From: JAUYQR01 sp050632395
GTDB lineage: Bacteria; Pseudomonadota; Alphaproteobacteria; Rhodobacterales; Rhodobacteraceae
DNA: 64,000 nt
Reading direction: 5' to 3'
Assembly: GCF_050632395.1 (NCBI RefSeq)
Contig: NZ_CP192600.1
Span: forward strand, 1,798,001 to 1,862,000
Numbering within the stretch: position 1 is the first letter of the stretch; each line of letters opens with the position of its first letter. The translations under genes were made by a program, and so were the position numbers. Of this stretch, positions 27,710 through 37,223 are shown one piece after another. Under the pieces are notes generated by a model. It saw only the letters and a program-made list of their open reading frames with translations, ran no database searches and was not told where the DNA came from.

Positions 27710-28606
27710 ATGCGACCTGACCTGAACCTCCTGGTCATTCTAGACGCCCTCTGCCGGTACGGATCGGTGTCGCGGGCCGCCGAGCGGCTTTCTCTGAGCC
27801 AGCCCGCGATCAGTCATGCGCTGAACCGCTTGCGTGCGGCGACGGGCGACCCTTTGTTCACCCGGAGCGGACGTGGCCTTGTGCCAACGCCGCGCGCGCT
27901 GGCCTTGGCCGAGCGGGTTGCCGGGATTGTCGCCGAGGGTCAGGCCTGCCTGCGGCCGGAGGCGTTTGATCCGACACGGGATGCCATGCGGTTTCGGGTG
28001 GGAGTGAGCGATTTCGCCGGGCTGACCCTCGTGCCGCAGATCATCGCGGCGCTGATGGTCGAAGCGCCACGGGCCATCATAGAGACGCAGCCGGTGGGGC
28101 CAGGCCTGTTGCGGCAACTGGAGGAAGGCGGGATTGACCTGTCGTTCTGGGGGACCGATCCCGTAGCAGCGCCGTTTCACCATCAACCGCTGTTCGAGGA
28201 CGAATATGGTCTGGTTCTGCGGCGGGATCATCCGGCTTTGATGGTCGGGGCTGGGCGGATCACCCTGGGCGACTACCTTGGTCTTTCGCATGCCGTGGTT
28301 TCCCTTGGCGACCCGGGGAAGAGCGGTGTTGACATGGCCTTGGCGCGGGATGGCTTGTCCCGGCGGATCGTGTTGGTGTCACCGAGCTTTGCGGCGAACC
28401 TTGCTGCCGTTGCGGCCAGCCAGCTGGTTGCCACGGTGCCGATCCGCCTGGCGCGCAATTTGCCCGATGCCCTGGTGCAGGTTCCGTTGCCAATCGAGGT
28501 TCCGCGCTTCCGCTATGGCATGATCTGGCACGCGCGGGCCGACGCCTCCCCGGCGCTGCGCTGGTTCCGGGGCCTTATCGGCCGCGTGGTCGGAGAAGCG
28601 GCTTAG
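27710..28606 (+). CDS. LysR family transcriptional regulator
   Basis: The 298-aa protein starts MRPDLNLLVILDALCRYGSV and carries the LysR helix-turn-helix (SRAAERLSLSQPAISHALNR, LRAATGDPLFTRSGRGLVPT). A periplasmic-binding-protein-like effector domain from about residue 90 contains VGVSDFAGLTLVPQIIAAL and FWGTDPVAAPFHHQPLFEDE. The N-terminal form MRPDLNLL and the effector domain place it near the NodD/LinR-like branch. ATG 27710 is preferred over GTG 27704. It converges on tmk and is divergent from the small membrane protein gene. The inducer is unknown. Confidence 0.92.
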   Translation: MRPDLNLLVILDALCRYGSVSRAAERLSLSQPAISHALNRLRAATGDPLFTRSGRGLVPTPRALALAERVAGIVAEGQACLRPEAFDPTRDAMRFRVGVSDFAGLTLVPQIIAALMVEAPRAIIETQPVGPGLLRQLEEGGIDLSFWGTDPVAAPFHHQPLFEDEYGLVLRRDHPALMVGAGRITLGDYLGLSHAVVSLGDPGKSGVDMALARDGLSRRIVLVSPSFAANLAAVAASQLVATVPIRLARNLPDALVQVPLPIEVPRFRYGMIWHARADASPALRWFRGLIGRVVGEAA

Positions 28607-28609
28607 CGA

Positions 28610-29230
28610 TCAGGGCGGGAGGTGTGATGCAACCACGTGCCAGACACGCGCGGCGACGGTGTCGGGGTCTGCATCAGCATCGATCACGCGGAAACGAGTA
28701 TGTTGCGCGGCAAGGGCAAGAAACCCGTGGCGCGCCTTGGTCTGGAAGGCGAGGCCCATATCCTCGAACCGCAGTTCGGTGCCGGCGCGGGCGGTGGCGC
28801 GTGCCAGGCCGGTGGCGGGATCGAGGTCGAAAAGGAGGGTCAGGTCAGGTTCGACGCCGATCATCAGGTCGTGCAGGCGGTCGACGGTGGCGGAAAGGTC
28901 GCCACGGGTGATGCCCTGAAAAATCCGGGTGCTGTCGGCAAAACGGTCGGTGATGACGATTTCGCCGCGCGACAGGGCAGGGAGGATGGTCTTTTCAAGG
29001 TGGTCACGGCGGGCAGCGGTGAAAAGCAGGATTTCGGTTTCGGGCGACCAGCGGTCGGTTGCGCCTTCCAGCACCAGACGGCGGATTTCCTCGGCCCCGG
29101 GGCTGCCGCCGGGTTCGCGGGTTAGGGTGACGGGGTGGCCGTGGGCGCGCAGGGCCTCGGCCAGAAGGCGGGCCTGGGTTGACTTGCCGGAGCCGTCGAT
29201 GCCTTCGAAGCTGAGGAACAGGCCCGGCAT
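28610..29230 (-). CDS. tmk: Thymidylate kinase
   Basis: The 206-aa kinase converts dTMP to dTDP. P-loop FEGIDGSGKSTQARLLAEAL, the DR(F/Y) motif in VITDRFADSTRIFQG, LTREPGG and the lid-side LLFDLDPATGLARA are all present. ATG 29230 abuts the dac stop codon without a gap, so the two are translationally coupled. It should be followed by holB, as in related genomes, but instead a LysR gene converges on it 3 bases after its stop. Confidence 0.95.
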   Translation of the reverse strand: MPGLFLSFEGIDGSGKSTQARLLAEALRAHGHPVTLTREPGGSPGAEEIRRLVLEGATDRWSPETEILLFTAARRDHLEKTILPALSRGEIVITDRFADSTRIFQGITRGDLSATVDRLHDLMIGVEPDLTLLFDLDPATGLARATARAGTELRFEDMGLAFQTKARHGFLALAAQHTRFRVIDADADPDTVAARVWHVVASHLPP

Positions 29231-30409
29231 TCAGGAGGCCGGAGCCTCGCCCATGTAGCGCGTGTAAAGCGCGCTGGCTGCGGTGGTGACGCGGCGCATG
29301 AAGCCAGCCTCGGGCACGTCGGCTTCGGCCACGAGGGGTATCTTGTGGTCGGGCAGATCGGGGACGTGGATGATAAGCTCGGCCACCGGGGTGCCTGCGG
29401 TGACGGGAGCGATGAGCGGGCCTTTGTAGACCACCTCTGCGGTCATGCTTTCCTGCACGAGCGCGGGGACCAGCAGGCTAACATCGGCGGCAGGGACAAG
29501 GCCGACGCTGTCGGTGGTGCCCATGAACACCTCGGCCTCGGCGACGCGGACGCCGGTCTTGGCGACGGTCTTTTCGGCGAACTGGCGGAAGGCCCAACTG
29601 ACGATCCGCTCGGCCTCTTCGGCGCGGGCGGTGTCGGAGGGCAGGCCGGTGATCGCGAAAATGATCCGGCGGTTGCCCTGCTTGGCCGAGCCGACAAGTC
29701 CGTAGCCCGCCTCGGCGGTGTGGCCGGTCTTCAGACCGTCAGCGCCTATGCCAAGTTTCAAAAGCGGGTTGCGGTTGAAGCGGTTGTCGGGCGACCGGCC
29801 CTTGTAGCTGTATTCCGTCTCGCCAAAAATCTGATAGTATTCGGGGAATTCTTCGATCAGGCGTTTGCCCAGGATGCCGAGGTCGCGCATCGACATACGG
29901 TGACCCTCGGCCGGCCAGCCCGATGCGTTCTTGAAGGTGGAGGCCGTGAGGCCGATCGCGCGGCCGCGTTCCGTCATAGCTTCGGCAAAAGCCTCTTCCG
30001 TGTTGCCGCGCGGACCGCCCAGACCTTCGGCCACCACGACGCAGGCATCGTTGCCCGAGTTCACGATCATGCCGTGGATCAGATCCTGCACGGTCGGGCG
30101 GTCGTCGTGCTGCAGCATCATGGTCGAGCCGCCGGCACGTGTCATCTCCACGGCCCGGTCAGAGACGGCGAAGGGCGTGTCCATGGTGACGCGGCCATCA
30201 CGCAGCGCCTCGAACAGCATGTTGATTGTCATCAGCTTGGACATCGAGGCGGGCGGGACGGACTGGTCGGCGTTCTTGTCCATCAGCACGGTCTTGGTGG
30301 TCATGTCATAGACCCACGCCGCCGTCGCCGCCGTCTCGAAGGCGCGGGCGGGCAGGGCCGCCGCGAACAGCATCAGGATCGGAAGGGCAAGGCGCAGGCG
30401 GTGGAACAT
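29231..30409 (-). CDS. D-alanyl-D-alanine carboxypeptidase (PBP5/6 type)
   Basis: The 392-aa peptidoglycan carboxypeptidase has signal peptide MFHRLRLALPILMLFAAALP with cleavage near ARA-FE. Active-site motifs are SxxK in PPASMSKLM, SxN in VNSGNDACV and KTG in GLKTGHTAEAG. A C-terminal beta-rich PBP5 domain from about residue 280 (VRVAEAEVFMG, VPELIIHVPD-like VAELIIHVPD) ends in an amphipathic helix for membrane association. It acts in the periplasm trimming stem pentapeptides. It lies between the SPOR lipoprotein and tmk in the usual alphaproteobacterial order. Confidence 0.95.
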   Translation of the reverse strand: MFHRLRLALPILMLFAAALPARAFETAATAAWVYDMTTKTVLMDKNADQSVPPASMSKLMTINMLFEALRDGRVTMDTPFAVSDRAVEMTRAGGSTMMLQHDDRPTVQDLIHGMIVNSGNDACVVVAEGLGGPRGNTEEAFAEAMTERGRAIGLTASTFKNASGWPAEGHRMSMRDLGILGKRLIEEFPEYYQIFGETEYSYKGRSPDNRFNRNPLLKLGIGADGLKTGHTAEAGYGLVGSAKQGNRRIIFAITGLPSDTARAEEAERIVSWAFRQFAEKTVAKTGVRVAEAEVFMGTTDSVGLVPAADVSLLVPALVQESMTAEVVYKGPLIAPVTAGTPVAELIIHVPDLPDHKIPLVAEADVPEAGFMRRVTTAASALYTRYMGEAPAS

Positions 30410-30475
30410 GGATGGGTCCTTTCGCGGGTCGCGAGGGTCAGGTCGGCGTGGCGGGCCGGGTCATTTCTTGCCCGG

Positions 30476-31738
30476 TCATTTCAGGAAATAGGCGTCGGCA
30501 AAGCCGGCCGCCTTGGCCTTGCCAAGGGTGGCCGCGTCGCCGCGTGCGGTGACGGTCCAGTAGACCTTGCCATTGCTTTCTTCCTTGCGCGCCGTTGCGG
30601 GAACGCCCGCTTTGGCAAGCGCGGCCACGGCACGGTCGGCGTTCGCCTCTTCCGAGAAGAAGCCGATCTGGATCGGACGGCCGGCTCCGGCCGCTGTGGC
30701 CGGGGACGGCTCAGATCCGGGCTGGGCTTCGGCGGTGGATTTTGGCTGCGCGCTGGCACCCACGGCAGAGCCGATGGTCGCCCGCGCCGGGGCATCTGAT
30801 TTCTTGGTTTCAGGTTCCGGGGTGGCGGCTGGGCTGCCACCGTCGAGTGGCGCAGTTTCTATATCGGAAACAATCGCTGCCGTGGCGGCGGCTTCACCCT
30901 CGGCCCCGGCGGCAGCGCCAGCTGCGGCGGCGGCCTTCGCGGCGCGTTCGGCCTCACGTTTGGCCTTGGCCTCGGCGCGGCGTTCGCGCCAGGTTTTTTT
31001 CTTGACCGGCTGGTCCACAGTTGCGGCGTCGGCATCGGCCGGAGCGGCGCCTGCGGTGCCGTCACTCGCAGGGGCGGAATCGGCATTTGCATCAACTGCA
31101 TCGACTGCGGCGAGGGCGGCAGCGGCGACGGCCGTGGCTTCGGCGGCCCCGCCTGCCGCAGATTTTGCAGCGGCGTCGCCGGTCTTGGATGTTTCGGTCT
31201 TCGAGGTTTCAGTCTGGGCGGCTTCAGTCTGGGCGGCTTCGGTCGCGGCATCACCGATCGCTTCGGCTGCCGGGGCAGCAGCGGGCTTTGGTGCGGCCAC
31301 TTCGGCACGGCGCAACGCGGTTACGTTGATTTGGGCTGGCTGGCCGGCCAGCAGGCCAAGCGCCTCGGCAGCGTCGGAGGAGATCTGCAGTTTTGGCCCG
31401 GGGTTGTCGCGTTCGCGCCGGAAGAGCGCGCCGACGACCGACTTGCCGTTCGACGGGTTGCGCATGATCACCCGCTCGGGGTCGGTGGTGTCGGGTGATG
31501 CGACCCAGACCCCGCCAAGTGATGGGCGGCCATCCCAAAGCGCGGTTTCGGTGACCTGAAAAACCTCGGGCGCCTCAATGTCTTGCGGTTTGCCTGATGC
31601 TGCAAAGGACGGGGAGGACGACGCCTCCTCGCCCGTGGAGGGGCCTGCGGCGAAGGGGCCTTCGCCCTCGACGCAACCGGCAAGCAGCGCTGTCGCCGCC
31701 ACGCCCAGTGCCAAAACCCGGAATCTTGCCCTTGCCAT
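30476..31738 (-). CDS. SPOR-domain lipoprotein (cell-division/peptidoglycan associated)
   Basis: The 420-aa protein has a lipoprotein signal MARARFRVLALGVAATALLA followed by the lipobox cysteine (LLAGC). A folded N-terminal part (about 40-140; GGVWVASPDTTDPERVIMRN, VVGALFRRERDNPGP) resembles a shortened RlpA-type beta-barrel. A long Ala/Glu/Thr-rich linker (about 150-340) carries four 5-residue repeats. The C-terminal SPOR domain (PIQIGFFSEEANADRAVAAL to the end) would bind denuded septal glycan. ATG 31738 starts the signal; the frame is open upstream to 31909 without support. It probably heads the dac-tmk operon. Confidence 0.85.
   Translation of the reverse strand: MARARFRVLALGVAATALLAGCVEGEGPFAAGPSTGEEASSSPSFAASGKPQDIEAPEVFQVTETALWDGRPSLGGVWVASPDTTDPERVIMRNPSNGKSVVGALFRRERDNPGPKLQISSDAAEALGLLAGQPAQINVTALRRAEVAAPKPAAAPAAEAIGDAATEAAQTEAAQTETSKTETSKTGDAAAKSAAGGAAEATAVAAAALAAVDAVDANADSAPASDGTAGAAPADADAATVDQPVKKKTWRERRAEAKAKREAERAAKAAAAAGAAAGAEGEAAATAAIVSDIETAPLDGGSPAATPEPETKKSDAPARATIGSAVGASAQPKSTAEAQPGSEPSPATAAGAGRPIQIGFFSEEANADRAVAALAKAGVPATARKEESNGKVYWTVTARGDAATLGKAKAAGFADAYFLK
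31182..31241 (-). repeat. Four tandem 15-bp units in the SPOR-protein linker
   Basis: Four successive 15-base units, the third and fourth differing only at the last base, encode E-A-A-Q-T twice and E-T-S-K-T twice in the lipoprotein linker. The unit length suggests expansion by slippage in frame. Confidence 0.8.
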
Positions 31739-31990
31739 CTTGCGCCCTCGTGATTGCGCGGTCTGGGTGCCACGCTTTGTTTTCCGCCCGCGCCGGATGC
31801 AGGTTTTGGCCTGCTTATTCCCCCGGTTTGACCGGGTGGACCGACGCAGACTTTGCTGCTGCGCCCGCATCATACCCATTGCAAGCCAAGGTGGAAAGGG
31901 TTCTGGCACGCAGCACCCTTCACGATCAGCGGAATTCGCCGCGAGCTCGCCCTTTCAGAATCATCCACCGCCCGCTAAGCCGCTTGCGTC

Positions 31991-32080
31991 GGAGGAGTGG
32001 CGGAGTGGTTTAACGCACCGGTCTTGAAAACCGACGTGGGTGGAAGCCCACCGTGGGTTCGAATCCCACCTCCTCCGCCA
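31991..32080 (+). tRNA. tRNA-Ser (anticodon TGA)
   Basis: The acceptor stem GGAGGAG pairs with CTCCTCC, followed by G and encoded CCA ending at 32080. The anticodon loop TCTTGAAAA gives TGA. The long variable arm and GGTTCGAATCC T-arm fit a class II serine tRNA. The 3' half is a common integration site, and the gene content changes to defence and mobile-element genes directly after it. Confidence 0.95.
32056..32080 (+). other. Candidate attachment site (tRNA-Ser 3' end)
   Basis: The T-arm and acceptor 3' end of tRNA-Ser mark the likely left junction of the island. A second copy of this ~25-base stretch was not noticed in the rest of the window; it would be expected beyond the right edge, past the recombinase gene. 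Confidence 0.5.
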
Positions 32081-32995
32081 CCATTTTCCATTAAATCAAC
32101 AAAATAAGGGAATTTGGCCCTTACGCCACCCATTAATGTGTCGCAATATGTGTCGCAAATCAGGCCGCGGGCTGTCATGCTGATCTGCGCGCATTGCTCA
32201 CTCAAACTCAAAAATCTGTCGCGCGATTCCATCTGGCGCCAGAGGTCACTCCCACCATAAACGCCTGCACGTGAACCCGTCCAACGGCCACACAGAGCGA
32301 TCGGCACCAGGTCCCTATCCTTCTAGCGAAATCGGGGGGCGTCACCATCCCGTCACCCCGAGCGAAGCCGGAAAACTCTGCCTTCGGGCGGTCCAGGTGT
32401 TAGGATTGGACAACTTCCGGCCAGACGGCCTTTCTTTGGAAGCTTCATGCCAATGTGGTCACAGAGGTTTGAATTTTGGGGCTTCGCCGCCCGGCACGTC
32501 GTCAGCGACTGGAACACTGGGAGCTTCAATATGACACACTCGATCGCATCCATGAGCGAGAAGTCAGACATCGGAGGCGCGCGGGGCGACGGCAGCGTAA
32601 CTAGCCTTGGGGCCGTCCTTCCGAGCTCCGGGCAGACGGCGTGGCGATCCGTCGCCACCTGTTCCCTGACCTCATGGCGATGCTTGACATAGCCCTCGTG
32701 CCTGTTCGCTTTCCCGATTGCCACACTGGACGATCGGAAACCCAGGGTACGCCCGGATCAGGTTGATTTATATATAAGAAGTGGGGATGGTCCTTATGCT
32801 GTCTAAAGAGGACTGCCGATCGGAAAGAACAGCATGCACAGCTTCATATGAGGGTCCGAACATGACCTTCTGCGATCTGTGGTTGCTTGTGGGAGCCTTG
32901 TCGTCAGCCATGAAGCACAGCGAGGCACGGTTCAGACTGATGACGCGGATACGACAGCCAAAGATGAAAACGATTAATCCAGATAAAGGCGACAG
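32081..32995. other. Non-coding region between tRNA-Ser and hsdM
   Basis: About 900 bases with only short, inconsistent frames. It starts with AT-rich sequence after the tRNA, including the near-repeat TGTGTCGCAA twice (about 32137-32157). It contains an AT-rich TATATATA at 32769-32776, which could belong to the hsd promoter. No intact gene was recognised, and degraded mobile DNA is possible. Confidence 0.5.
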
Positions 32996-35014
32996 ATGAA
33001 TACCCAGACGACCAACACCTCCCTCGCTGATTTCATCTGGAAGAACGCGGACGACCTCTGGGGTCCATTCAAGCATGTCGACTTCGGCAAGGTGATCCTG
33101 CCATTCACGCTTCTCCGCCGCCTCGAATGCGTGTTGGAACCGACCCGGGATCAGGTCCGTCAGACCGTGGCGGCAATGAAGGATAGTGGGATCAACTTGG
33201 GCGTGATCCTTCCGACCCAGACGGGCTATCCATTCTACAACACCTCGAACTACGAACTGCGCAGCCTTGGCGCGACCCGGACCCGCCAAAATCTCGAAGA
33301 TTACATTGCCAGTTTCTCGGACAACGCCCGCGTCATCTTCGAGCAATTCGACTTCGCCAACACGCTGGCCCGGATGGACAAGGCCGGGGTCCTCTACAAG
33401 ATCTGCCAGAACTTCGCCGCAATCGACCTGCACCCGGACGCGGTTCCGGAACGGGTCATGTCCAACGTCTACGAACACCTGATCCGCCGCTTCGGAGCCG
33501 AGGTAAACGAAGCCGCCGAAGACTTCATGACCCCCCGCGACGTGGTCCATTTGGCCATCGAGCTGCTGCTCGACCCGGATGACCAAATGTTCATCGATAA
33601 CCCGGGCCTGATCCGGACCCTTTATGACCCGACCTGCGGGACCGGAGGCTTTCTCTCGGACGGCATGGAGCATGTGAGCGCGCTGCGTGATCGGTATTCC
33701 ATCGCCCCCGTCATCGTGCCCTACGGCCAAGAGCTGGAGCCGGAGACCCACGCGGTCTGCCTCGCCTCGATGCTGCTTAAGACCGTCGAGTCCGATCCGG
33801 GCCGGGACCTGTCGAAGAACATCAAGCTGGGCAGCACCCTTTCCGACGACAAGTACGCGAACGACAAGTTCCATTACTGCGTGGCCAACCCACCCTTCGG
33901 CAAACCGTGGCAGCTGGATCAGGCCGCCGTTGTCCGGGAAAATCAGGAAAAGGGTTTCGAAGGCCGCTTCGGTCCAAAACTGCCCCGGATCAACGACGGG
34001 TCGATGCTTTTCCTTCTCCACCTCGTCAGCAAGATGGAGGCGCCGGAACGAGGCGGCGGGCGGGCGGCGATTGTCCTGTCCGGCTCGCCCCTGTTCAACG
34101 GGAACGCGGGTCAGGGGGAATCCGAGATCCGGCGTTACCTCCTGGAGGAGGACGTGGTCGAGGCGATCATCGCCCTGCCAAGCGAGATCTTCTTCCGGAC
34201 CGGTATCGGCACCTACATCTGGCTCCTGTCCAACAAGAAGCCGGCCCATCGGAAGGGGAAGGTCCAGCTGATCGACGCGACCGCGATGTATGAACCTATG
34301 CGCAAGAGCGAGGGGAACAAGCGGCGCCGGGTCGGGGAAGACCAGATCCGCCAGATCGTCCAAATGTATTCCGACTTTGCCGAGACGAAGGAGAGCCGTT
34401 TGTTCGACAGCCGCGCCTTCGGCTATCGCCGGGTCAAGGTCCTGCGCCCGCTGCGCAAGAAGATCGTGATTTCGGCCGAGGAGCTGGCGGCGCTGGCGGA
34501 TGAGACCGCCTGGGGAAAGCTGTCGGCCGGGGAACAGGCCGCCTGGACCGCGCTGTTTGACGCTGACATGGGTGCGGAACACAGTTGGCACCAGTCCGAG
34601 GCATGGGTGAAGAACGCGGCCAAACGCGACCCGGGGCTGGGCAAGGTGAACGCCGCCCTTATCAAGGCGTTCCAGAAGGCTTTCGGAGTCCGCGACCCGG
34701 ACCTTGACCCGGTTCTGGACAAGAATGGCGCCGTGATCCCCGATGACGACCTGACGGATTTCGAGAACATTCCGCTGGGCATCGACATCCGGGACTACAT
34801 GGCGCAGGAGGTGCTGCCCCACGCGCACGATGCCTATGTGGATGAGGATTTCCGCGACGAGTACGACGGCCAGGTGGGTGTCGTGGGGTATGAGATCAAC
34901 TTCAACCGCTACTTCTATGAATACCAGCCGCCCCGCGATCTTGACGAAATCGACGCCGAGCTAAAGGCGGTTGAGGCCGAAATCGCGGCGGTGCTGGCGG
35001 AGGTGACGGAATGA
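32996..35014 (+). CDS. hsdM: Type I restriction-modification system methyltransferase subunit
   Basis: HsdM has 672 aa and an N-terminal helical HsdM_N domain (SLADFIWKNADDLWGPFKHV). The N6-adenine methyltransferase core has SAM motif I DPTCGTGGFLSDGM near residue 210 and catalytic motif IV NPPFGKPW near residue 297. With HsdS it methylates adenine in a bipartite site; with HsdR it restricts unmodified DNA. It is longer than the typical ~500 aa, with an extra C-terminal region (about 500-672) rich in acidic and aromatic residues, as in the longer HsdM branch. ATG 32996 follows AAGG. It overlaps hsdS by ATGA and so is translationally coupled. Confidence 0.95.
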   Translation: MNTQTTNTSLADFIWKNADDLWGPFKHVDFGKVILPFTLLRRLECVLEPTRDQVRQTVAAMKDSGINLGVILPTQTGYPFYNTSNYELRSLGATRTRQNLEDYIASFSDNARVIFEQFDFANTLARMDKAGVLYKICQNFAAIDLHPDAVPERVMSNVYEHLIRRFGAEVNEAAEDFMTPRDVVHLAIELLLDPDDQMFIDNPGLIRTLYDPTCGTGGFLSDGMEHVSALRDRYSIAPVIVPYGQELEPETHAVCLASMLLKTVESDPGRDLSKNIKLGSTLSDDKYANDKFHYCVANPPFGKPWQLDQAAVVRENQEKGFEGRFGPKLPRINDGSMLFLLHLVSKMEAPERGGGRAAIVLSGSPLFNGNAGQGESEIRRYLLEEDVVEAIIALPSEIFFRTGIGTYIWLLSNKKPAHRKGKVQLIDATAMYEPMRKSEGNKRRRVGEDQIRQIVQMYSDFAETKESRLFDSRAFGYRRVKVLRPLRKKIVISAEELAALADETAWGKLSAGEQAAWTALFDADMGAEHSWHQSEAWVKNAAKRDPGLGKVNAALIKAFQKAFGVRDPDLDPVLDKNGAVIPDDDLTDFENIPLGIDIRDYMAQEVLPHAHDAYVDEDFRDEYDGQVGVVGYEINFNRYFYEYQPPRDLDEIDAELKAVEAEIAAVLAEVTE

Positions 35015-36297
35015 GTTACCGTCGCCATGCCGAGGTGAAACCTGCAAACGCGCCGTGGATTGAGGAAATCCCGGAGCACTGGGATGAGCGCCCCTTCTAT
35101 GCGGTCGCGAAAGAGCGGTGGGCGAAGAACATCGGGATGAAAGAGGATAACCTCCTGTCCCTCAGTTACGGAAACATCATACGCAAGGACATCAACACGC
35201 CGAACGGCCTGCTGCCTGAGTCCTTTGAAACGTACCAGATCGTCGAACCGGACGATGTCGTTTTCCGTCTGACCGACCTTCAAAACGACAAGCGTAGTCT
35301 GCGGTCAGCGATCTGCCTGGAACGGGGGATCATCACGTCGGCCTATCTGGCGGTCCGGTCAGAGGGCGTACTCCCGGGCTTCATGAGTTACCTGATGCGG
35401 GCGTATGACGTTCAGAAGGTCTTTTACTCAATGGGTGGTGGCCTGCGTCAGTCCCTCGGGTTCGAAGATCTGCGTCGGATGTCGGTCGTCGCCCCCGATC
35501 CAGATGAACAGGTCGCCATCGCCCGCTTCCTCGACCGCGAAACCGGCCTGATTGACGGCCTGATCGAGAAGAAGACCCGGTTCATCGCGCTGCTCAAGGA
35601 AAAGCGGGCGGCCGTGATCACCCATGCGGTGACCAAGGGCATCGACCCGGACGCGCCGATGAAGGACTCGGGCGTGGATTGGCTGGGCCGCGTGCCCGCC
35701 CATTGGGAGGTGCTGCGCATCGCGGCCCTGTTCCGCGAAGTTTCGCGCCCGGCGGACCCGGCCCTGCCGGTCCTGTCCGTCTCCATCCACGACGGTGTGA
35801 CGGACGGGGAACTGGCTGATGAGGACCGGGACCGGAAGGTCGCCCTCAGCGAGGACCGGACAAAGTATCAGGGCGTCGCACCCGGTGATCTGGTCTACAA
35901 CATGATGCGCGCGTGGCAGGGCGCGTTTGGGGCTGTTACGGTCAAGGGGTTGGTCAGCCCGGCCTATGTGGTCGCGGCTCCGGTCACCACGTTCCGGACC
36001 AAGTTCGTCGAACACCTTCTTCATACCAAGAGTGCTGCCGAGGAAATCCGCCGGTTCTCGCGCGGTATCGCGGATTTCCGGCTGCGGCTCTACTGGGATC
36101 ATTTTAGAGCGCTGAAGGCGTGCCTGCCGCCACTGGAAGAGCAGGACCGCATCCTTTCCGCGATCGATGTGGAGACCTCAAAAATTGATGGTCTGACCGC
36201 CCTGACCGAGCGCAGTATCGACCTTCTTCGAGAAAAGCGCACCGCACTTATCGCGGCCGCCGTCACCGGCAAGATCGACGTGAGGGCGGCCGCATGA
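35011..36297 (+). CDS. hsdS: Type I restriction-modification system specificity subunit
   Basis: The 428-aa protein has two target-recognition domains separated by conserved helices. The first opens with WIEEIPEHWDERPFYAVAKE and ends at the spacer helix EQVAIARFLDRETGLIDGLI. The second opens with GVDWLGRVPAHWEVLRIAAL and ends with EEQDRILSAIDVETSKIDGL and a final helical stretch. This two-TRD plan sets the two halves of the DNA target; the recognised bases cannot be read from sequence. It overlaps both hsdM and the following GIY-YIG gene by ATGA. Confidence 0.95.
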   Translation: MSYRRHAEVKPANAPWIEEIPEHWDERPFYAVAKERWAKNIGMKEDNLLSLSYGNIIRKDINTPNGLLPESFETYQIVEPDDVVFRLTDLQNDKRSLRSAICLERGIITSAYLAVRSEGVLPGFMSYLMRAYDVQKVFYSMGGGLRQSLGFEDLRRMSVVAPDPDEQVAIARFLDRETGLIDGLIEKKTRFIALLKEKRAAVITHAVTKGIDPDAPMKDSGVDWLGRVPAHWEVLRIAALFREVSRPADPALPVLSVSIHDGVTDGELADEDRDRKVALSEDRTKYQGVAPGDLVYNMMRAWQGAFGAVTVKGLVSPAYVVAAPVTTFRTKFVEHLLHTKSAAEEIRRFSRGIADFRLRLYWDHFRALKACLPPLEEQDRILSAIDVETSKIDGLTALTERSIDLLREKRTALIAAAVTGKIDVRAAA

Positions 36298-37223
36298 CCA
36301 CGGGTGAGACATTCGGGCGGACCATCCAGCTTTTCCTGGTCGACGGGAAACCAACGGGCCTGCGCAAGGCGACGATCCACGGCTGGACCGGCCTGTTGTT
36401 CGTCAGCGGGGCCTCGGCCTTCGGCGACTTGACCGCCCGATCCGAGGTGGACCGGACCGGGGTCTACATCCTGTCCGGCCCGGACCCTGACAAGCCCGGC
36501 GTGACCCGGGTCTATATCGGGTCCGGAAACTCGGTGTCAGAGCGGATCGAACAGAGCGCGAAGAAGCGCGACTTCTGGGAAACCGCGATCACCGTCACCA
36601 CCAGCGACGATGACCTGTCGAAGGGCCATGCAGAATATCTGGAGGCGCGGCTGATTGCCGTATCGAAGATGGCGGGCCGTGTGACGCTGGACAACGGAAC
36701 CCACCCCGACTCCGATCGCCGCCGCCTGCCGGAGGCCGATGTCGCTAACATGGAACAGTTCCTCGAAAACCTTCGGATCATCCTGCCGGTGATCGGACTA
36801 GACATGCTCAAGCCCCAGCCCCGTGCTGTGACCCAAGTTGCGAAACCTGCCGAGGAGCGGACGCTGGAAGAGATCCATTTCGAGATCCGCCACAAGAGCG
36901 GCGTCCAAGCGACCGCTGTCGAGGAGGATGGGGAGTTCGTCGTGCTGGAGGGATCAGAAGCTTTAAGTGGAACGGGACATGTCCAGCACTTGGGGTACGG
37001 GCAGCTAAAGGAAGAACTAATAGCAGATGGTGTTCTAGTTCCTGGGAACGGAGAGCGGCTGCGCTTCGCCAAACCTTGGTCCTTTAGCAGTCCTTCCGCA
37101 GCGTCAGCTGTCATCTTGGACAGGAACAGCAACGGTCGGCTGGAATGGAAGGTCAGAGGCTCGGCCCAGAACTATCACGAGTGGCAGCAGGCGCAGGCCG
37201 CCAGTCAGGAGCCGACCGAATGA
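36294..37223 (+). CDS. GIY-YIG nuclease family protein with DUF4357 domain
   Basis: The 309-aa protein sits inside the type I operon. At residues about 60-150 it has a GIY-YIG-like core: GVYILSG, then RVYIGSGNSVSERIEQSAKK, with a possible catalytic Glu in HAEYLEARLIAVSK. The C-terminal ~90 residues match DUF4357 (KPWSFSSPSAASAVILDRNS, then NGRLEWKV). Genes of this type are found between hsdS and hsdR in several type I systems. An accessory nuclease or a modulator of restriction is likely, but the role is not established. The start overlaps hsdS and the stop overlaps hsdR by ATGA, so all four genes form one coupled operon. Confidence 0.88.
   Translation: MTTGETFGRTIQLFLVDGKPTGLRKATIHGWTGLLFVSGASAFGDLTARSEVDRTGVYILSGPDPDKPGVTRVYIGSGNSVSERIEQSAKKRDFWETAITVTTSDDDLSKGHAEYLEARLIAVSKMAGRVTLDNGTHPDSDRRRLPEADVANMEQFLENLRIILPVIGLDMLKPQPRAVTQVAKPAEERTLEEIHFEIRHKSGVQATAVEEDGEFVVLEGSEALSGTGHVQHLGYGQLKEELIADGVLVPGNGERLRFAKPWSFSSPSAASAVILDRNSNGRLEWKVRGSAQNYHEWQQAQAASQEPTE

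Noticed and set aside
31975..32307. 110-aa frame antisense across tRNA-Ser
   Set aside because: Runs through the tRNA (giving the familiar GGIRTHGG-type artefact) and has no support as a protein.
32768..34828. 686-aa open frame antisense to hsdM
   Set aside because: It lies wholly opposite a gene with clear HsdM motifs, has no domain of its own, and its openness is explained by GC-rich codon bias.
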